Notes: generated by a model from the letters alone, not told the origin. A stretch of DNA of 64,000 bases from Pseudomonas sp. PICF141 (GCF_002286815.1 NZ_MUNM01000014.1:18500-82499), one strand, 5' to 3'. Positions 27,862 to 38,522 are shown, counted from the stretch's first letter. A program made the numbers and translations.

Positions 27862-29310
27862 TTAGTTAAGCTGTACGTTGAGTGCCTTTGCGATTGCTTC
27901 TCCATACGCTGGGTCAGCCTTGAAGAAATGCTGCAGTTGGCGATCGACCACATCGCTGGAAACGCCTGCCATTGCACCAGCAATATTGTCGATCAGCAGT
28001 TGTTTCTGCTCTTCGCTCATCAAACGGAACAATGCACCGGCGTGACTGTAGTAGTCAGTGTCTTCGCGATGATCGTAACGACCAGCCGCGCCGCTCAAGG
28101 CCAAAGCAGGTTCCGCGTAGCGCGGCGCCTGTTTCGGTGATTCTACGTAACTGTTCGGCTCGTAATTCGGTGTTGCGCCCCCATTGGCGCCAAACGCCAT
28201 GGAGCCGTCACGCTGGTAAGTGTTGACCGGGCTACGAGGCGCATTCACCGGCAGTTGCTGGTGATTGGTGCCAACACGGTAGCGATGAGCATCAGCGTAG
28301 GCAAACACGCGACCTTGCAACATGCGGTCAGGCGACAGACCGACACCCGGAACCATATTGCTCGGACCGAACGCCGCCTGCTCGACTTCCGCGAAGTAGT
28401 TCAGCGGATTGCGGTTCAGTTCCAGCTCACCCACCTCGATCAATGGAAACTCTTTCTGCGACCAGGTCTTGGTCACGTCGAACGGGTTCTCATAGTGAGC
28501 CTCGGCTTGGGCCTCGGTCATGATCTGGATATTGACACTCCATTTCGGGAAATTGCCGCGCTCAATGGCGCCGAACAGGTCACGTTGCGCGTAATCCGGA
28601 TCGGTACCCGCCAGGCGTGCCGCTTCTGCCGGAGCGAGGTTCTTGATCCCCTGCCTGGTTTTGTAGTGCCACTTCACCCAGTGACGCTCGCCGCTGGCGT
28701 TGATCAGGCTGTAGGTGTGGCTGCCGAAGCCATGCATGTGGCGATAGCCGTCAGGGATACCGCGGTCCGAGAACAAAATGGTGATCTGGTGCAACGCCTC
28801 AGGCGAGTGCGACCAGAAATCCCACATCATCTGCGCGCTTTTCAGATTGCTTTGCGGCAGGCGTTTCTGGGTATGGATGAAGTCAGGGAATTTCAGCGGA
28901 TCACGAATGAAGAACACCGGTGTGTTGTTCCCCACGATGTCCCAGTTGCCTTCTTCTGTGTAGAACTTCAGGGCAAAACCGCGTGGATCACGCTCGGTGT
29001 CGGCCGAACCGCGCTCACCACCTACAGTGGAGAATCGCAAGAAAGTCGGAGTTTGTTTGCCGACGGACTCAAACAGCTTGGCACTGGTGTACTGAGTGAT
29101 ATCGCGAGTCACGGTGAACGTACCGTAAGCACCCGAACCTTTGGCGTGTACACGACGCTCAGGAATATTTTCACGATTGAAGTGTGCAAGCTTCTCGATC
29201 AGGTGGAAATCGTCGAGCAGCAAAGGGCCACGTGGGCCGGCGGAGCGGGAATTCTGGTTGTCGGCGACAGGAGCGCCACTGGCGGTCGTAAGCGTTTTGT
29301 TTTGGCTCAT
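27862..29310 (-). CDS. katA: Monofunctional haem catalase, small-subunit clade
   Basis: 482 aa, the length of Pseudomonas KatA. The active-site His55 is in [14 protein letters not shown] and the proximal haem Tyr is in [14 protein letters not shown] near residue 340. It decomposes H2O2 to water and oxygen. No signal peptide. It is flanked by its own terminator and the rplQ terminator, so it is a single-gene unit next to the ferritin gene, as in P. aeruginosa. OxyR control is usual for this gene, but I could not identify a full OxyR site upstream. Confidence 0.97.
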   Translation of the reverse strand: MSQNKTLTTASGAPVADNQNSRSAGPRGPLLLDDFHLIEKLAHFNRENIPERRVHAKGSGAYGTFTVTRDITQYTSAKLFESVGKQTPTFLRFSTVGGERGSADTERDPRGFALKFYTEEGNWDIVGNNTPVFFIRDPLKFPDFIHTQKRLPQSNLKSAQMMWDFWSHSPEALHQITILFSDRGIPDGYRHMHGFGSHTYSLINASGERHWVKWHYKTRQGIKNLAPAEAARLAGTDPDYAQRDLFGAIERGNFPKWSVNIQIMTEAQAEAHYENPFDVTKTWSQKEFPLIEVGELELNRNPLNYFAEVEQAAFGPSNMVPGVGLSPDRMLQGRVFAYADAHRYRVGTNHQQLPVNAPRSPVNTYQRDGSMAFGANGGATPNYEPNSYVESPKQAPRYAEPALALSGAAGRYDHREDTDYYSHAGALFRLMSEEQKQLLIDNIAGAMAGVSSDVVDRQLQHFFKADPAYGEAIAKALNVQLN

Positions 29311-29502
29311 GCGATCTCGTCCTCTGTCAATTTTTTGAGCTGCCGGTTAATCGGCGTGGGTGGGAGTATTGATCATCGATATGGCACCTACAAATTCATT
29401 AATTTGCAGACATCAATAGAAAAATACTACCCACTATCCTGCTCATATATTGAAGGCATGAACTGCCAGGAAGCTTGTACAAATAGCGCGTTTTCTTGCA
29501 CG

Positions 29503-29536
29503 CACAAAAAACCGGGCACTAGGCCCGGTTTTTTGT
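29503..29536. terminator. Terminator of the alpha operon (after rplQ)
   Basis: Stem ACCGGGC / GCCCGGT (29511-29517 / 29523-29529) with A6 and T6 flanks, so it can act in both directions. It ends the long ribosomal-protein run; the katA promoter must lie in 29311-29502. Confidence 0.93.
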
Positions 29537-29550
29537 TTCAGACTGACGTC

Positions 29551-29937
29551 TTACTCAGCGGATACAGCTTCACCGCCGACAGGACGATCAACCAACTCGA
29601 CGTACGCCATAGGCGCGTTGTCGCCAGCGCGGAAGCCGCACTTGAGGATGCGCAGGTAGCCACCCTCACGGGTAGCGTAACGCTTGCCCAGGTCGTTGAA
29701 GAGCTTACCAACGATAGCTTTCGAACGAGTACGGTCGAAAGCCAGACGGCGGTTAGCCAGACTGTCTGTCTTGGCCAAAGTGATCAGCGGCTCAGCAACG
29801 CGACGCAGTTCTTTGGCTTTTGGCAGTGTAGTTTTGATCAGCTCGTGCTCGAACAGCGACACCGCCATGTTTTGAAACATGGCCTTGCGGTGCGAGCTGG
29901 TGCGGCTCAGGTGACGACCACTTTTACGATGACGCAT
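29551..29937 (-). CDS. rplQ: 50S ribosomal protein L17
   Basis: 128 aa. Starts [20 protein letters not shown], the universal L17 signature, and ends in an acidic tail. L17 sits near the peptide-exit tunnel of 23S rRNA. Last gene of the alpha operon, 42 bp after rpoA and 15 bp before the terminator. Confidence 0.98.
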   Translation of the reverse strand: MRHRKSGRHLSRTSSHRKAMFQNMAVSLFEHELIKTTLPKAKELRRVAEPLITLAKTDSLANRRLAFDRTRSKAIVGKLFNDLGKRYATREGGYLRILKCGFRAGDNAPMAYVELVDRPVGGEAVSAE

Positions 29938-29979
29938 GGTTCATTCCTTACCAAACACAACGTTCGGTGATTACGACGA

Positions 29980-30981
29980 TCAGGCAGTCGCCTTGTCGTC
30001 CTTCTTAAGACTTGCAGGCGGCCAGTTGTCGAGGCGCATGCCGAGGGACAGACCGCGGGAGGCCAGAACGTCCTTGATTTCAGTCAAGGATTTCTTGCCA
30101 AGGTTCGGAGTCTTCAACAGCTCTACTTCGGTGCGCTGAATCAGGTCGCCGATGTAGTAGATGTTTTCCGCCTTAAGGCAGTTAGCCGAACGTACAGTCA
30201 GTTCCAGATCGTCAACCGGGCGAAGCAGGATCGGATCGATCTCGTCTTCCTGCTCGACAACCACTGGCTCACTGTCACCTTTGAGATCGACGAACGCAGC
30301 CAACTGCTGTTGCAGGATGGTTGCAGCACGGCGAATAGCTTCTTCAGGATCCAGGGTACCGTTGGTTTCCAGATCAATAACCAGCTTGTCCAGGTTAGTA
30401 CGCTGTTCGACACGGGCGTTTTCCACCACGTAAGCGATACGGCGAACCGGGCTGAACGAAGAGTCAAGCTGCAAGCGACCGATGCTGCGGCTTTCGTCTT
30501 CATCGCTCTGACGCGAGTCTGCCGGTTCATAACCACGACCACGAGCTACGGTGAGCTTCATGTTCAGGGCGCCATTAGACGCCAGGTTAGCGATTACGTG
30601 ATCGGGGTTAACGATCTCGACATCATGATCCAGCTGAATATCGGCAGCGGTAACCACCCCCGAACCCTTCTTCGACAAGGTCAGCGTAACTTCGTCTCGA
30701 CCGTGCAGCTTGATAGCCAGACCTTTAAGGTTCAACAGGATTTCAATTACGTCTTCCTGTACACCTTCGATGGCGCTGTACTCATGGAGCACACCGTCAA
30801 TCTCGGCCTCGACTACTGCACAGCCGGGCATTGAGGACAACAGGATGCGGCGCAGCGCGTTGCCCAGGGTGTGGCCGAAACCACGCTCGAGAGGCTCGAG
30901 AGTGATCTTGGCGCGGGTTGGACTGACAACCTGCACATCAATATGGCGGGGTGTCAGGAACTCATTTACCGAAATCTGCAT
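29980..30981 (-). CDS. rpoA: RNA polymerase alpha subunit
   Basis: 333 aa. The N-terminal domain (1 to about 230) carries the dimerisation motif [18 protein letters not shown] (about 33-50). After a linker rich in acidic residues (about 235-248), the C-terminal domain (about 250-325; [19 protein letters not shown]) contacts UP elements and activators. The dimer nucleates assembly with beta and beta'. It is embedded between rpsD (22-bp gap) and rplQ, so polymerase and ribosome synthesis share the alpha-operon mRNA. Confidence 0.98.
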   Translation of the reverse strand: MQISVNEFLTPRHIDVQVVSPTRAKITLEPLERGFGHTLGNALRRILLSSMPGCAVVEAEIDGVLHEYSAIEGVQEDVIEILLNLKGLAIKLHGRDEVTLTLSKKGSGVVTAADIQLDHDVEIVNPDHVIANLASNGALNMKLTVARGRGYEPADSRQSDEDESRSIGRLQLDSSFSPVRRIAYVVENARVEQRTNLDKLVIDLETNGTLDPEEAIRRAATILQQQLAAFVDLKGDSEPVVVEQEDEIDPILLRPVDDLELTVRSANCLKAENIYYIGDLIQRTEVELLKTPNLGKKSLTEIKDVLASRGLSLGMRLDNWPPASLKKDDKATA

Positions 30982-31003
30982 GGATGCACCTATTTTCTAG
31001 CCC

Positions 31004-31624
31004 TTACTTGGAGTAGAGCTCGACAATCAGGCTTTCGTTGATGTCGGCGGACAGATCACTGCGAGCAGGAACGTTCTTGAAAACGCCCGACTTCTTCTCA
31101 GTGTCTACTTCTACCCATTCTACGCGGCCACGTTGGGCACACAGATCGAGAGCTTGGACAATGCGAAGTTGGTTCTTTGCTTTCTCGCGAACTGCGACCA
31201 CGTCACCAGCACGAACCTGGTAAGACGGAACGTTTACGGTCTGACCGTTAACGCTGATCGACTTGTGCGATACCAGCTGACGGGATTCGGCACGAGTAGA
31301 GCCAAAACCCATACGGTATACAACGTTGTCCAGACGGCATTCGAGCAGTTGCAACAGGTTTTCGCCGGTTGCGCCTTTCTTGCCAGCTGCTTCTTTGTAG
31401 TAGCCGCTGAATTGACGCTCGAGAACGCCGTAGATACGACGGACCTTCTGCTTTTCACGCAGTTGGGTGCCGTAATCGGACTGGCGACCGCGGCGTTGGC
31501 CGTGGATACCAGGTGCTGCTTCAATGTTGCACTTCGATTCGATCGCGCGCACGCCGCTCTTCAGAAAGAGATCGGTGCCTTCGCGACGAGCGAGTTTGCA
31601 TTTTGGACCAATGTAACGAGCCAT
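31004..31624 (-). CDS. rpsD: 30S ribosomal protein S4
   Basis: 206 aa. Starts [19 protein letters not shown]; the S4 RNA-binding domain is at about 95-160 ([23 protein letters not shown]). It is the cysteine-poor form without the N-terminal zinc cluster (one Cys in this region). S4 is a primary 16S-binding protein and in E. coli represses the alpha operon at the rpsM leader. 18 bp after rpsK. Confidence 0.98.
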   Translation of the reverse strand: MARYIGPKCKLARREGTDLFLKSGVRAIESKCNIEAAPGIHGQRRGRQSDYGTQLREKQKVRRIYGVLERQFSGYYKEAAGKKGATGENLLQLLECRLDNVVYRMGFGSTRAESRQLVSHKSISVNGQTVNVPSYQVRAGDVVAVREKAKNQLRIVQALDLCAQRGRVEWVEVDTEKKSGVFKNVPARSDLSADINESLIVELYSK

Positions 31625-31642
31625 TCTTTACAATCTCCTGGA

Positions 31643-32032
31643 TTACACGCGGCGCTTCTTCGGCGGACGGCACCCGTTGTGCGGGATTGGCGTCACGTCG
31701 GTGATGCTGGCGATCTTGTAGCCACAGCCGTTCAAAGCGCGGACTGCGGATTCACGACCTGGGCCTGGACCTTTGACGTTAACGTCGAGGTTTTTCAGGC
31801 CGTATTCCAGCGCAGCTTGACCAGCACGTTCAGCAGCTACCTGAGCAGCGAACGGGGTGGACTTGCGGGAACCGCGGAAACCCGAACCACCGGAGGTAGC
31901 CCAGGAAAGAGCGTTGCCTTGACGGTCGGTGATGGTCACGATTGTGTTGTTAAAAGAAGCATGGATGTGGGCGATGCCATCAACCACTGTCTTTTTAACT
32001 TTTTTACGAGGACGAGCAGCAGGTTTAGCCAT
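31643..32032 (-). CDS. rpsK: 30S ribosomal protein S11
   Basis: 129 aa. Basic N-terminus [14 protein letters not shown], then [20 protein letters not shown] and the C-terminal [15 protein letters not shown]. Part of the platform of the 30S subunit, touching the mRNA exit region. 30 bp after rpsM. Confidence 0.98.
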   Translation of the reverse strand: MAKPAARPRKKVKKTVVDGIAHIHASFNNTIVTITDRQGNALSWATSGGSGFRGSRKSTPFAAQVAAERAGQAALEYGLKNLDVNVKGPGPGRESAVRALNGCGYKIASITDVTPIPHNGCRPPKKRRV

Positions 32033-32062
32033 GATTAATTTCCTGTCGATTCGCTGGGGCGA

Positions 32063-32419
32063 TTACTTGCGGATCGGCTTACGCGGACCTTTACGGGTAC
32101 GCGCGTTAGTCTTGGTACGCTGACCGCGCACTGGAAGACCACGACGATGACGCAGACCGCGATAGCAACCGAGGTCCATCAAACGCTTGATTTTCATGTT
32201 GATTTCGCGACGCAGGTCACCTTCAGTGGTGAACTTCGCCACTTCGCCACGCAGCTGTTCAATCTGCTCGTCGCTCAGATCTTTGATCTTTGCGGCTGGG
32301 TTTACCCCAGTCACTGCACAAATTTTCTGTGCAGTAGTGCGACCAACACCATAGATGTAGGTCAGCGAGATAACAGTATGCTTGTTATCTGGAATGTTAA
32401 CGCCTGCAATACGGGCCAT
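32063..32419 (-). CDS. rpsM: 30S ribosomal protein S13
   Basis: 118 aa. [30 protein letters not shown] is the S13 start; the basic C-terminus ([21 protein letters not shown]) reaches the P-site tRNA. First gene of the alpha operon, preceded by a visible promoter and a short leader (about 32420-32472). Confidence 0.98.
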   Translation of the reverse strand: MARIAGVNIPDNKHTVISLTYIYGVGRTTAQKICAVTGVNPAAKIKDLSDEQIEQLRGEVAKFTTEGDLRREINMKIKRLMDLGCYRGLRHRRGLPVRGQRTKTNARTRKGPRKPIRK

Positions 32420-32478
32420 TCAGTGGGACTCCAATTGACAGCTACCTACGCCCCGGAAGCCAAGAAATAGGGCGCGAG

Positions 32479-32507
32479 ATAATATCGCTGTAATAACAAA
32501 TAATCAA
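32479..32507 (-). promoter_or_regulatory. Alpha operon (rpsM) sigma70 promoter
   Basis: TTGATT (32502-32507), exactly 17 bp, TATTAT (32479-32484), read on the minus strand. Transcription would start near 32472, leaving about 50 nt of leader before rpsM. The -35 abuts the hairpin at 32508-32531. Confidence 0.7.
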
Positions 32508-32531
32508 CCCGGCAGCGCACTAGCTGCCGGG
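32508..32531 (-). terminator. Hairpin between rpmJ and rpsM, probable spc-operon terminator/attenuator
   Basis: Perfect 9-bp GC-rich stem CCCGGCAGC / GCTGCCGGG with a 6-nt loop, 18 bp after the rpmJ stop. The following bases are TTGATTATTTG, a weak U-tract that doubles as the -35 of the alpha promoter. Confidence 0.6.
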
Positions 32532-32549
32532 CTTGAAGCACAATCACAC

Positions 32550-32666
32550 TCAGCCTTGGCGCTGTTTGTGACGCGGTTCCGCGCTGCAAATTACTCGAAC
32601 AACACCTTCGCGGCGAATAATCTTGCAGTTACGGCACAGCTTTTTCACCGATGCACGAACTTTCAT
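32550..32666 (-). CDS. rpmJ: 50S ribosomal protein L36, zinc-ribbon form
   Basis: 38 aa, short but unmistakable: [20 protein letters not shown] and a C-terminus ending RHKQRQG. Zinc ligands Cys11, Cys14, Cys27 and His33 are all kept, so this is the zinc-containing (C+) paralogue. It sits 27 bp after secY; a 130-bp gap with hairpin and promoter separates it from rpsM. Confidence 0.97.
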
Positions 32667-32693
32667 CACCAACTCCTCGAACCTTATGGGTAC

Positions 32694-34022
32694 TCAGCGC
32701 AACATGCCGCTGCCGTAACCCTTCAGGTTGGCTTTCTTCATCAGGGATTCGTACTGGTGCGAAACGAGGTGCGATTGTACTTGGGACATGAAGTCCATCA
32801 CAACCACGACGACGATCAGCAACGAGGTCCCGCCAAGGTAGAACGGAACGTTTGCCGCAACCACCAGGAACTGGGGCAACAGACACACGGCCGTCATATA
32901 TAGAGCACCGAACAGGGTCAAACGAGTCAGAACGCCATCAATATAGCGCGCAGACTGCTCACCTGGACGAATGCCCGGAATAAAGGCACCGGACTTCTTC
33001 AGGTTTTCCGCTACGTCTTTCGGATTGAACATCAACGCCGTATAGAAGAAGCAGAAGAAAATAATCCCTGCACTAAACAGCAGAATATTCAACGGCTGAC
33101 CAGGAGCGATCGACTGCGAGATGTCCTGCAGCCAGCCCATACCTTCAGACTGACCGAACCAGGTACCCAACGAAGCCGGGAACAGCAAAATGCTGCTCGC
33201 GAAAATGGCCGGAATAACACCGGCCATGTTCACCTTCAACGGCAAGTGGCTAGTCTGCGCAGCAAAGACCTTGCGGCCCTGCTGGCGCTTGGCGTAATGA
33301 ACAGCAATGCGACGCTGACCACGCTCAATGAACACCACGAAACCGATAATCGCTACTGCCAGCAAACCGATGGCAACCAGGGCAAAAATGTTTATATCAC
33401 CCTGACGCGCAGACTCGAAAGACTGCCCGATCGCTCTCGGAAGACCGGCGACGATACCTGCGAAAATCAACATCGAGATACCGTTGCCAACACCACGCTC
33501 AGTAATCTGCTCACCCAGCCACATCATGAACATCGCACCAGCCACAAACGTGGATACCGCGACGAAATGGAAGCCAAAGTCACCAGTGAACGCAACGCCC
33601 TGCCCTGCCAGACCAATGGACATGCCAATTGCCTGGACGAGAGCGAGGACGACAGTGCCGTAGCGGGTGTACTGAGCGATCTTGCGACGCCCAGCTTCAC
33701 CTTCCTTCTTCAACTGCTCCAACTGCGGGCTGACGGCGGTCATCAGTTGCATGATGATCGATGCCGAAATATACGGCATGATCCCCAGTGCAAAGATGCT
33801 CATCCGTTCCAGCGCACCGCCGGAAAACATGTTGAACAAGCTAAGAATGGTCCCCTCATTCTGTCGAAACAGGTCCGCGAGTCGGTCCGGGTTAATACCT
33901 GGAACCGGGATGTGTGCGCCTATTCGGTAGACGATAATCGCCAAGAATAGAAAACGCAGACGAGCCCAGAGTTCAGACATACCGCCTTTGCCGAGCGCAG
34001 AGAGAGCACCTTGCTTAGCCAT
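32694..34022 (-). CDS. secY: Protein translocase subunit SecY
   Basis: 442 aa with ten TM segments; conserved PVPGINPD near residue 40 and the cytosolic loop [19 protein letters not shown] (about 240-260). It forms the channel of the SecYEG translocon in the inner membrane; secE is about 26 kb away in this window. Its start codon directly follows the rplO stop with no gap. Confidence 0.98.
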   Translation of the reverse strand: MAKQGALSALGKGGMSELWARLRFLFLAIIVYRIGAHIPVPGINPDRLADLFRQNEGTILSLFNMFSGGALERMSIFALGIMPYISASIIMQLMTAVSPQLEQLKKEGEAGRRKIAQYTRYGTVVLALVQAIGMSIGLAGQGVAFTGDFGFHFVAVSTFVAGAMFMMWLGEQITERGVGNGISMLIFAGIVAGLPRAIGQSFESARQGDINIFALVAIGLLAVAIIGFVVFIERGQRRIAVHYAKRQQGRKVFAAQTSHLPLKVNMAGVIPAIFASSILLFPASLGTWFGQSEGMGWLQDISQSIAPGQPLNILLFSAGIIFFCFFYTALMFNPKDVAENLKKSGAFIPGIRPGEQSARYIDGVLTRLTLFGALYMTAVCLLPQFLVVAANVPFYLGGTSLLIVVVVVMDFMSQVQSHLVSHQYESLMKKANLKGYGSGMLR

Positions 34023-34460
34023 TTATTCCTCGAACTTGCCGCCAGCTGCTTCGATAGCCGCACGCGCACCTTTGGTGGCGCCGATTCCCTTTCCGATGGT
34101 GACAGCGCGAGCAACTTCGCCGGACAGCATGATTTTCACACGCTGTACGTTGACGTTGATCACGTTGGCATCTTTCAGGGACTGCACGGTGACGATGTCG
34201 CCTTCCACTTTAGCCAGCTCGGACAGACGCACTTCTGCGCGATCCATGGCCTTCAGGGAAACGAAACCGAACTTCGGCAGGCGACGATGCAGCGGCTGTT
34301 GACCGCCTTCAAAGCCTGGAGCAATGGTGCCACCGGAGCGGGAGGTTTGACCTTTGTGGCCACGGCCACCGGTCTTGCCCAAACCACTACCGATACCACG
34401 GCCCGGACGATGCTTTTCGCGACGGGAACCCGGCGCTGGACTCAGATCATTGAGTTTCAT
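34023..34460 (-). CDS. rplO: 50S ribosomal protein L15
   Basis: 145 aa. Gly-rich basic N-terminal half ([20 protein letters not shown]) that threads into 23S rRNA, followed by a globular C-terminal domain. 3 bp after rpmD, and its stop adjoins the secY start codon. Confidence 0.98.
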   Translation of the reverse strand: MKLNDLSPAPGSRREKHRPGRGIGSGLGKTGGRGHKGQTSRSGGTIAPGFEGGQQPLHRRLPKFGFVSLKAMDRAEVRLSELAKVEGDIVTVQSLKDANVINVNVQRVKIMLSGEVARAVTIGKGIGATKGARAAIEAAGGKFEE

Positions 34461-34463
34461 CGA

Positions 34464-34640
34464 TTAACCCTCGACACGCAGCATGTAGTAAGCCTTGTTG
34501 ATCATCCCGCGATTCTCGGGAGTATCAAGTACTTCTACAGTGTGACCGATGCGACGCAGACCCAGACCCTTAACGCACAGTTTGTGGTTAGGGATGCGGC
34601 CGGTCATGCTTTTGATCAGCGTAACTTTAACGGTAGCCAT
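34464..34640 (-). CDS. rpmD: 50S ribosomal protein L30
   Basis: 58 aa: starts [20 protein letters not shown] and ends [11 protein letters not shown], the short bacterial L30. It lies between rpsE (2-bp gap) and rplO (3-bp gap), the standard spc-operon position. Confidence 0.96.
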   Translation of the reverse strand: MATVKVTLIKSMTGRIPNHKLCVKGLGLRRIGHTVEVLDTPENRGMINKAYYMLRVEG

Positions 34641-34642
34641 GA

Positions 34643-35143
34643 TCAGAAGATCTCCTTGACGCTTTTGCCACGCTTGGCGGCAATGGATTCAGGAGACTGC
34701 ATAGCTTTCAAACCTTTGAAAGTGGCGTGAACCACGTTTACCGGGTTAGTCGAGCCGTAGCACTTGGCCAGAACGTTCTGAACGCCAGCAACTTCGAGGA
34801 CAGCACGCATAGCGCCGCCAGCGATGATACCGGTACCTTCAGAAGCAGGCTGCATGTACACCTTCGAAGCGCCATGGGCGGACTTCATTGCGTACTGCAG
34901 AGTGGTGCCGTTCAGATCAACTTGGATCATGTTGCGGCGAGCAGCTTCCATTGCCTTCTGGATCGCAGCAGGCACTTCACGCGACTTGCCACGGCCGAAG
35001 CCAACACGCCCTTTACCATCACCAACCACGGTCAACGCGGTGAAAGTGAAGATACGGCCGCCTTTAACGGTTTTGGCTACGCGGTTAACTTGAACCAGCT
35101 TCTCGATGTAGCCTTCGTCGCGCTTTTGGTCGTTATTTGACAT
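34643..35143 (-). CDS. rpsE: 30S ribosomal protein S5
   Basis: 166 aa. The double-stranded-RNA-binding-like N-terminal domain includes [20 protein letters not shown] (about 44-63). The loop of spectinomycin-resistance mutations (about 20-30, [11 protein letters not shown]) looks wild-type. S5 helps decoding fidelity and the mRNA entry helicase site. Confidence 0.98.
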   Translation of the reverse strand: MSNNDQKRDEGYIEKLVQVNRVAKTVKGGRIFTFTALTVVGDGKGRVGFGRGKSREVPAAIQKAMEAARRNMIQVDLNGTTLQYAMKSAHGASKVYMQPASEGTGIIAGGAMRAVLEVAGVQNVLAKCYGSTNPVNVVHATFKGLKAMQSPESIAAKRGKSVKEIF

Positions 35144-35146
35144 AAC

Positions 35147-35497
35147 TTAGAACTCCAGCCCAGCTTCACGAGCAGCATCAGCCAGCGCCTTGACGCGGCC
35201 GTGGTACTTGAAGCCAGAGCGGTCGAAAGCCACCTGCGAGACGCCAGCGGCTTTAGCACGCGTAGCGACCAGCTGGCCAACCTTAGTGGCCGCGTCGATG
35301 TTGCCAGTGGCGCCATCACGCAGTTCTTTATCCAAAGTCGAGGCACTTGCCAGGACTTTGTTGCCGTCGGCCGAAATGACCTGGGCGTAGATGTGCTGCG
35401 ACGAGCGGAACACGCAGAGACGCACGACTTCGAGTTCGTGCATTTTCAGGCGTGCTTTGCGAGCGCGACGCAGTCGAGTAACTTTTTTGTCGGTCAT
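35147..35497 (-). CDS. rplR: 50S ribosomal protein L18
   Basis: 116 aa. Basic start [18 protein letters not shown] and C-terminal [20 protein letters not shown]. It binds 5S rRNA together with L5 in the central protuberance. 3 bp before rpsE. Confidence 0.98.
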   Translation of the reverse strand: MTDKKVTRLRRARKARLKMHELEVVRLCVFRSSQHIYAQVISADGNKVLASASTLDKELRDGATGNIDAATKVGQLVATRAKAAGVSQVAFDRSGFKYHGRVKALADAAREAGLEF

Positions 35498-35507
35498 TTG
35501 CTATGCC

Positions 35508-36041
35508 CTACTTCTTCTTGGCTTCTTTACGACGGACGACTTCGTCCGCGTAGCGCACACCTTTGCCTTTGTACGGCTCTGGTGGACGGAAGTCGCGGAT
35601 CTCGGCGGCCACTTGACCTACCAGCTGCTTATCGATGCCCTTGATCAGGATATCGGTCTGGCTAGGAGTCTCAGCGGTGATGCCTTCCGGCAGTTCATAA
35701 TCCACTGGGTGCGAGAAGCCAAGAGCCAGGTTCAGCACTGTGCCTTTTGCTTGCGCTTTGTAACCAACACCGACCAGCTGGAGCTTGCGCTCGAAGCCTT
35801 GGCTTACGCCTTGGACCATGTTGTTAACCAACGCACGAGTGGTACCAGCCATTGCGCGAGTTTGTTGATCGCCATTGCGAGCAGCGAAACGCAGCTCACC
35901 AGCTTCTTCAACGATCTCAACGGACGAATGGATGTTCAGTTCGAGAGTGCCCTTGGCACCCTTCACCGAAAGCTGTTGGCCTGCGAATTTGACTTCGACA
36001 CCGGCTGGCAGCTTAACGGGGTTCTTAGCGACGCGTGACAT
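35508..36041 (-). CDS. rplF: 50S ribosomal protein L6
   Basis: 177 aa with two related alpha/beta halves. The C-terminal signature [20 protein letters not shown] marks the rRNA-binding region near the factor-binding site. 12 bp after rpsH. Confidence 0.98.
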   Translation of the reverse strand: MSRVAKNPVKLPAGVEVKFAGQQLSVKGAKGTLELNIHSSVEIVEEAGELRFAARNGDQQTRAMAGTTRALVNNMVQGVSQGFERKLQLVGVGYKAQAKGTVLNLALGFSHPVDYELPEGITAETPSQTDILIKGIDKQLVGQVAAEIRDFRPPEPYKGKGVRYADEVVRRKEAKKK

Positions 36042-36053
36042 GCTTATCCCCCC

Positions 36054-36446
36054 TTAGAACACAGTGCAAAGAACTTCGCCGCCGACACCGGCAGCGCGCG
36101 CAGCACGATCCGTCATCACACCCTTGTTGGTGGAGACGATAGACACACCGAGACCGCCACGAACTTTTGGCAGATCATCGACGGACTTGTACTGACGCAG
36201 GCCTGGACGGCTAACGCGCTTCACTTCCTCGATGACCGGACGGCCTTCGAAGTACTTCAGCTCGATGGACAGCAGTGGCTTGATTTCGCTGCTGATCTGA
36301 TAATCCGCAATGTAACCTTCGTCCTTCAGGACTTTGGCAACAGCTACCTTCAAAGTAGAAGATGGCATGCTTACGACGGACTTTTCAGCCATCTGGGCAT
36401 TACGGATTCGAGTTAGCATGTCCGCTAACGGGTCCTGCATACTCAT
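36054..36446 (-). CDS. rpsH: 30S ribosomal protein S8
   Basis: 130 aa. [20 protein letters not shown] at the start and GGEVLCTVF at the end are diagnostic. S8 is a primary 16S binder and the translational repressor of the spc operon in E. coli. Here it begins after a 210-bp gap with its own promoter candidate, so it may be transcribed partly apart from rplN-rpsN. Confidence 0.98.
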   Translation of the reverse strand: MSMQDPLADMLTRIRNAQMAEKSVVSMPSSTLKVAVAKVLKDEGYIADYQISSEIKPLLSIELKYFEGRPVIEEVKRVSRPGLRQYKSVDDLPKVRGGLGVSIVSTNKGVMTDRAARAAGVGGEVLCTVF

Positions 36447-36468
36447 GGGCTAGACGCTCCTAATACAC

Positions 36469-36489
36469 AAAAAATTAGCCTTGCGGCTA
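36469..36489 (-). terminator. Weak attenuator-like hairpin in the rpsH leader
   Basis: On the minus strand TAGCC-GCAA-GGCTA followed by A and T6. The stem is only 5 bp but has a stable GNRA tetraloop and a good U-run, 22 bp before the rpsH start. It could be a pausing or attenuation site, or chance. Confidence 0.3.
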
Positions 36490-36545
36490 CTACGTGTCGC
36501 CGAGTACATCCGCGCAACAAAAGCACGGGCTCAGGCGAGCCGGGT

Positions 36546-36574
36546 ATTCTAGACACACCCCACAAATGAATCAA
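36546..36574 (-). promoter_or_regulatory. Internal spc-operon promoter before rpsH
   Basis: TTGATT (36569-36574), exactly 17 bp, TAGAAT (36546-36551), read on the minus strand, about 100 bp before rpsH. The -35 hexamer lies within one arm of the hairpin 36567-36596. The match to sigma70 consensus is as good as that of the operon's other promoters. Confidence 0.6.
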
Positions 36575-36596
36575 GCCCCAATAGGGGCTTGATTCA
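36567..36596. terminator. 13-bp perfect hairpin between rpsN and rpsH
   Basis: TGAATCAAGCCCC / GGGGCTTGATTCA with loop AATA, perfect across 13 bp, 60 bp past the rpsN stop. There is no U-run, so it is an RNA processing or partial-termination element rather than a textbook terminator. Confidence 0.55.
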
Positions 36597-36656
36597 AGTT
36601 CAAGGTCACCGATGGTCAGGATCTTGCGACCCCGAACACCGAGACTTTGACAGTGC

Positions 36657-36962
36657 TTACCAGCTGGCTTTAACCAGACCAGGCACGTCACCACGCATCG
36701 CAGCTTCACGCAGCTTGTTACGGCCGAGGCCGAACTTGCGGTAAACGCCGTGTGGACGACCGGTCAAGCGGCAGCGGTTACGCATGCGCGAAGCGCTTGC
36801 GTCACGTGGCTGCTTCTGCAGAGCTACTGTAGCTTCCCAACGTGCTTCTGGACTTGCGTTCAGATCAACGATGATAGCTTTCAGTGCTGCACGCTTCTTG
36901 GCGTACTTGGCAACCGTGAGCTGACGCTTCAGCTCGCGGTTTTTCATGCTCATCTTGGCCAT
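36657..36962 (-). CDS. rpsN: 30S ribosomal protein S14, zinc-free form
   Basis: 101 aa from ATG 36962 ([14 protein letters not shown]); an upstream in-frame start would add unrelated residues. It has the long form without the CxxC pair, i.e. the zinc-independent (C-) type. The C-terminal [18 protein letters not shown]...GLVKASW is diagnostic. 13 bp after rplE. Confidence 0.98.
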   Translation of the reverse strand: MAKMSMKNRELKRQLTVAKYAKKRAALKAIIVDLNASPEARWEATVALQKQPRDASASRMRNRCRLTGRPHGVYRKFGLGRNKLREAAMRGDVPGLVKASW

Positions 36963-36975
36963 TTTCCTACTCCAA

Positions 36976-37515
36976 TCAGTTGCGGAACGGGAATTTGAAA
37001 GCGCGCAACAGAGCGCGACCTTCATCATCGTTCTTGGCAGTGGTGGTCAGGGTAATGTCCAGACCGCGGAGAGCATCGATCTTGTCGTAGTCGATTTCCG
37101 GGAAGATGATCTGCTCTTTAACGCCCATGCTGTAGTTACCACGACCATCGAAGGACTTGGCATTCAGGCCGCGGAAGTCGCGAACCCGAGGCAGGGAGAT
37201 CGACAGCAGACGATCCAGGAATTCATACATACGCTCACGGCGCAGAGTCACTTTGACGCCAATCGGCCAACCTTCACGGACTTTAAAGCCAGCGATGGAT
37301 TTCCGAGCGTAAGTCACAACGACTTTCTGACCGGTGATCTTTTCCAGGTCGGCAACAGCGTGCTCGATGACTTTTTTGTCACCGACCGCTTCGCCCAGAC
37401 CCATGTTCAGGGTGATTTTGGTAACGCGTGGAACTTCCATCACGTTCGAAAGCTTAAGTTCTTCCTTAAGCTTCGGTGCGATTTCCTTCCAGTAAATCTC
37501 TTTTAGTCGTGCCAT
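36976..37515 (-). CDS. rplE: 50S ribosomal protein L5
   Basis: 179 aa. [20 protein letters not shown] start; [15 protein letters not shown] and [19 protein letters not shown] are L5 hallmarks. It binds 5S rRNA with L18 and contacts the P-site tRNA. 20 bp after rplX. Confidence 0.98.
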   Translation of the reverse strand: MARLKEIYWKEIAPKLKEELKLSNVMEVPRVTKITLNMGLGEAVGDKKVIEHAVADLEKITGQKVVVTYARKSIAGFKVREGWPIGVKVTLRRERMYEFLDRLLSISLPRVRDFRGLNAKSFDGRGNYSMGVKEQIIFPEIDYDKIDALRGLDITLTTTAKNDDEGRALLRAFKFPFRN

Positions 37516-37535
37516 GGTCTTCTACCTAGCAGTGT

Positions 37536-37850
37536 TCAAGCATCAACCGCTTTTTGGGTCGACTTGAAGACACGAATTTTCTTGCCGTCTTCTACTTTAA
37601 AACCAACGCGATCAGCCTTGTTGGTTTCGCCGTTGAAAATGGCAACGTTGGAAGCGTGCAGTGGCGCTTCTTTCTCGACGATACCGCCTTGTACGCCCGA
37701 CATCGGGTTAGGCTTGGTATGACGCTTGACCAGGTTCAGACCACCAACAACCAGACGGTTGTCAGCGAGAACCTTAAGCACCTTACCGCGCTTACCTTTG
37801 TCTTTGCCGGCGATCACGATGATCTCGTCGTCACGACGAATCTTTTGCAT
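37536..37850 (-). CDS. rplX: 50S ribosomal protein L24
   Basis: 104 aa. KOW motif at the N-terminus ([20 protein letters not shown], with Ile for the first Val here). An assembly initiator of the 50S subunit near the tunnel exit. In E. coli the S8 repressor site is at this position in the operon; no such structure was assessed here. Confidence 0.97.
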   Translation of the reverse strand: MQKIRRDDEIIVIAGKDKGKRGKVLKVLADNRLVVGGLNLVKRHTKPNPMSGVQGGIVEKEAPLHASNVAIFNGETNKADRVGFKVEDGKKIRVFKSTQKAVDA

Positions 37851-37861
37851 GTCGGATCTCC

Positions 37862-38230
37862 TTACAGCACTTCTGGGGCGAGCGAGACGATCTTCATGAA
37901 CTTCTCAGTACGAAGTTCACGGGTCACTGGCCCAAAGATACGGGTGCCGATCGGCTCTTGCTTGTTGTTCAGAAGAACAGCAGCGTTGCCATCAAAGCGG
38001 ATAATGGAGCCATCAGCACGGCGAACACCGTGACGAGTGCGGACCACAACAGCAGTCATCACTTGGCCTTTTTTCACCTTACCGCGAGGAATTGCTTCCT
38101 TCACGGTAACTTTGATGATGTCACCGATACCAGCGTAACGACGATGGGAGCCACCCAGCACCTTGATGCACATAACACGGCGAGCGCCGCTGTTATCGGC
38201 CACATCGAGCATGGATTGAGTCTGAATCAT
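37862..38230 (-). CDS. rplN: 50S ribosomal protein L14
   Basis: 122 aa. [20 protein letters not shown] and the central [20 protein letters not shown] are diagnostic. Sits at the subunit interface and binds the silencing factor RsfS in other bacteria. First gene of the spc set; only 23 bp from rpsQ, so S10 and spc are probably co-transcribed. Confidence 0.98.
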   Translation of the reverse strand: MIQTQSMLDVADNSGARRVMCIKVLGGSHRRYAGIGDIIKVTVKEAIPRGKVKKGQVMTAVVVRTRHGVRRADGSIIRFDGNAAVLLNNKQEPIGTRIFGPVTRELRTEKFMKIVSLAPEVL

Positions 38231-38253
38231 ATAATTTCTCCGACCCCTAGTCC

Positions 38254-38520
38254 TTAGACTTCCACAGCGCGTTCGAGAACATCAACCAGCGCCCAAGACT
38301 TGGTCTTGGCCAAAGGACGAGTTTCACGAATAGTGACTTTGTCGCCGATGTGGCACTGATTGGTTTCGTCGTGCGCGTGCAGCTTAGTCGAACGCTTAAC
38401 GTATTTACCGTAGATCGGGTGCTTAACGCGACGCTCGATCAGAACGGTGATGGTTTTGTCCATCTTGTCGCTGACAACACGGCCAGTCAGCGTACGGACA
38501 GTTTTTTCGGCTTCAGCCAT
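38254..38520 (-). CDS. rpsQ: 30S ribosomal protein S17
   Basis: 88 aa. OB-fold protein with [20 protein letters not shown] and the S17 signature [19 protein letters not shown] primary 16S rRNA binder. Last gene of the S10 set, 2 bp after rpmC. Confidence 0.98.
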   Translation of the reverse strand: MAEAEKTVRTLTGRVVSDKMDKTITVLIERRVKHPIYGKYVKRSTKLHAHDETNQCHIGDKVTIRETRPLAKTKSWALVDVLERAVEV

Positions 38521-38522
38521 GA

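Noticed and set aside
29311..29502. OxyR or Anr site before katA
   Set aside because: Only partial words (GTAG-N7-CTAT on one strand; a TTGAT half-site) were seen, not a full four-part OxyR or dyad Anr motif.
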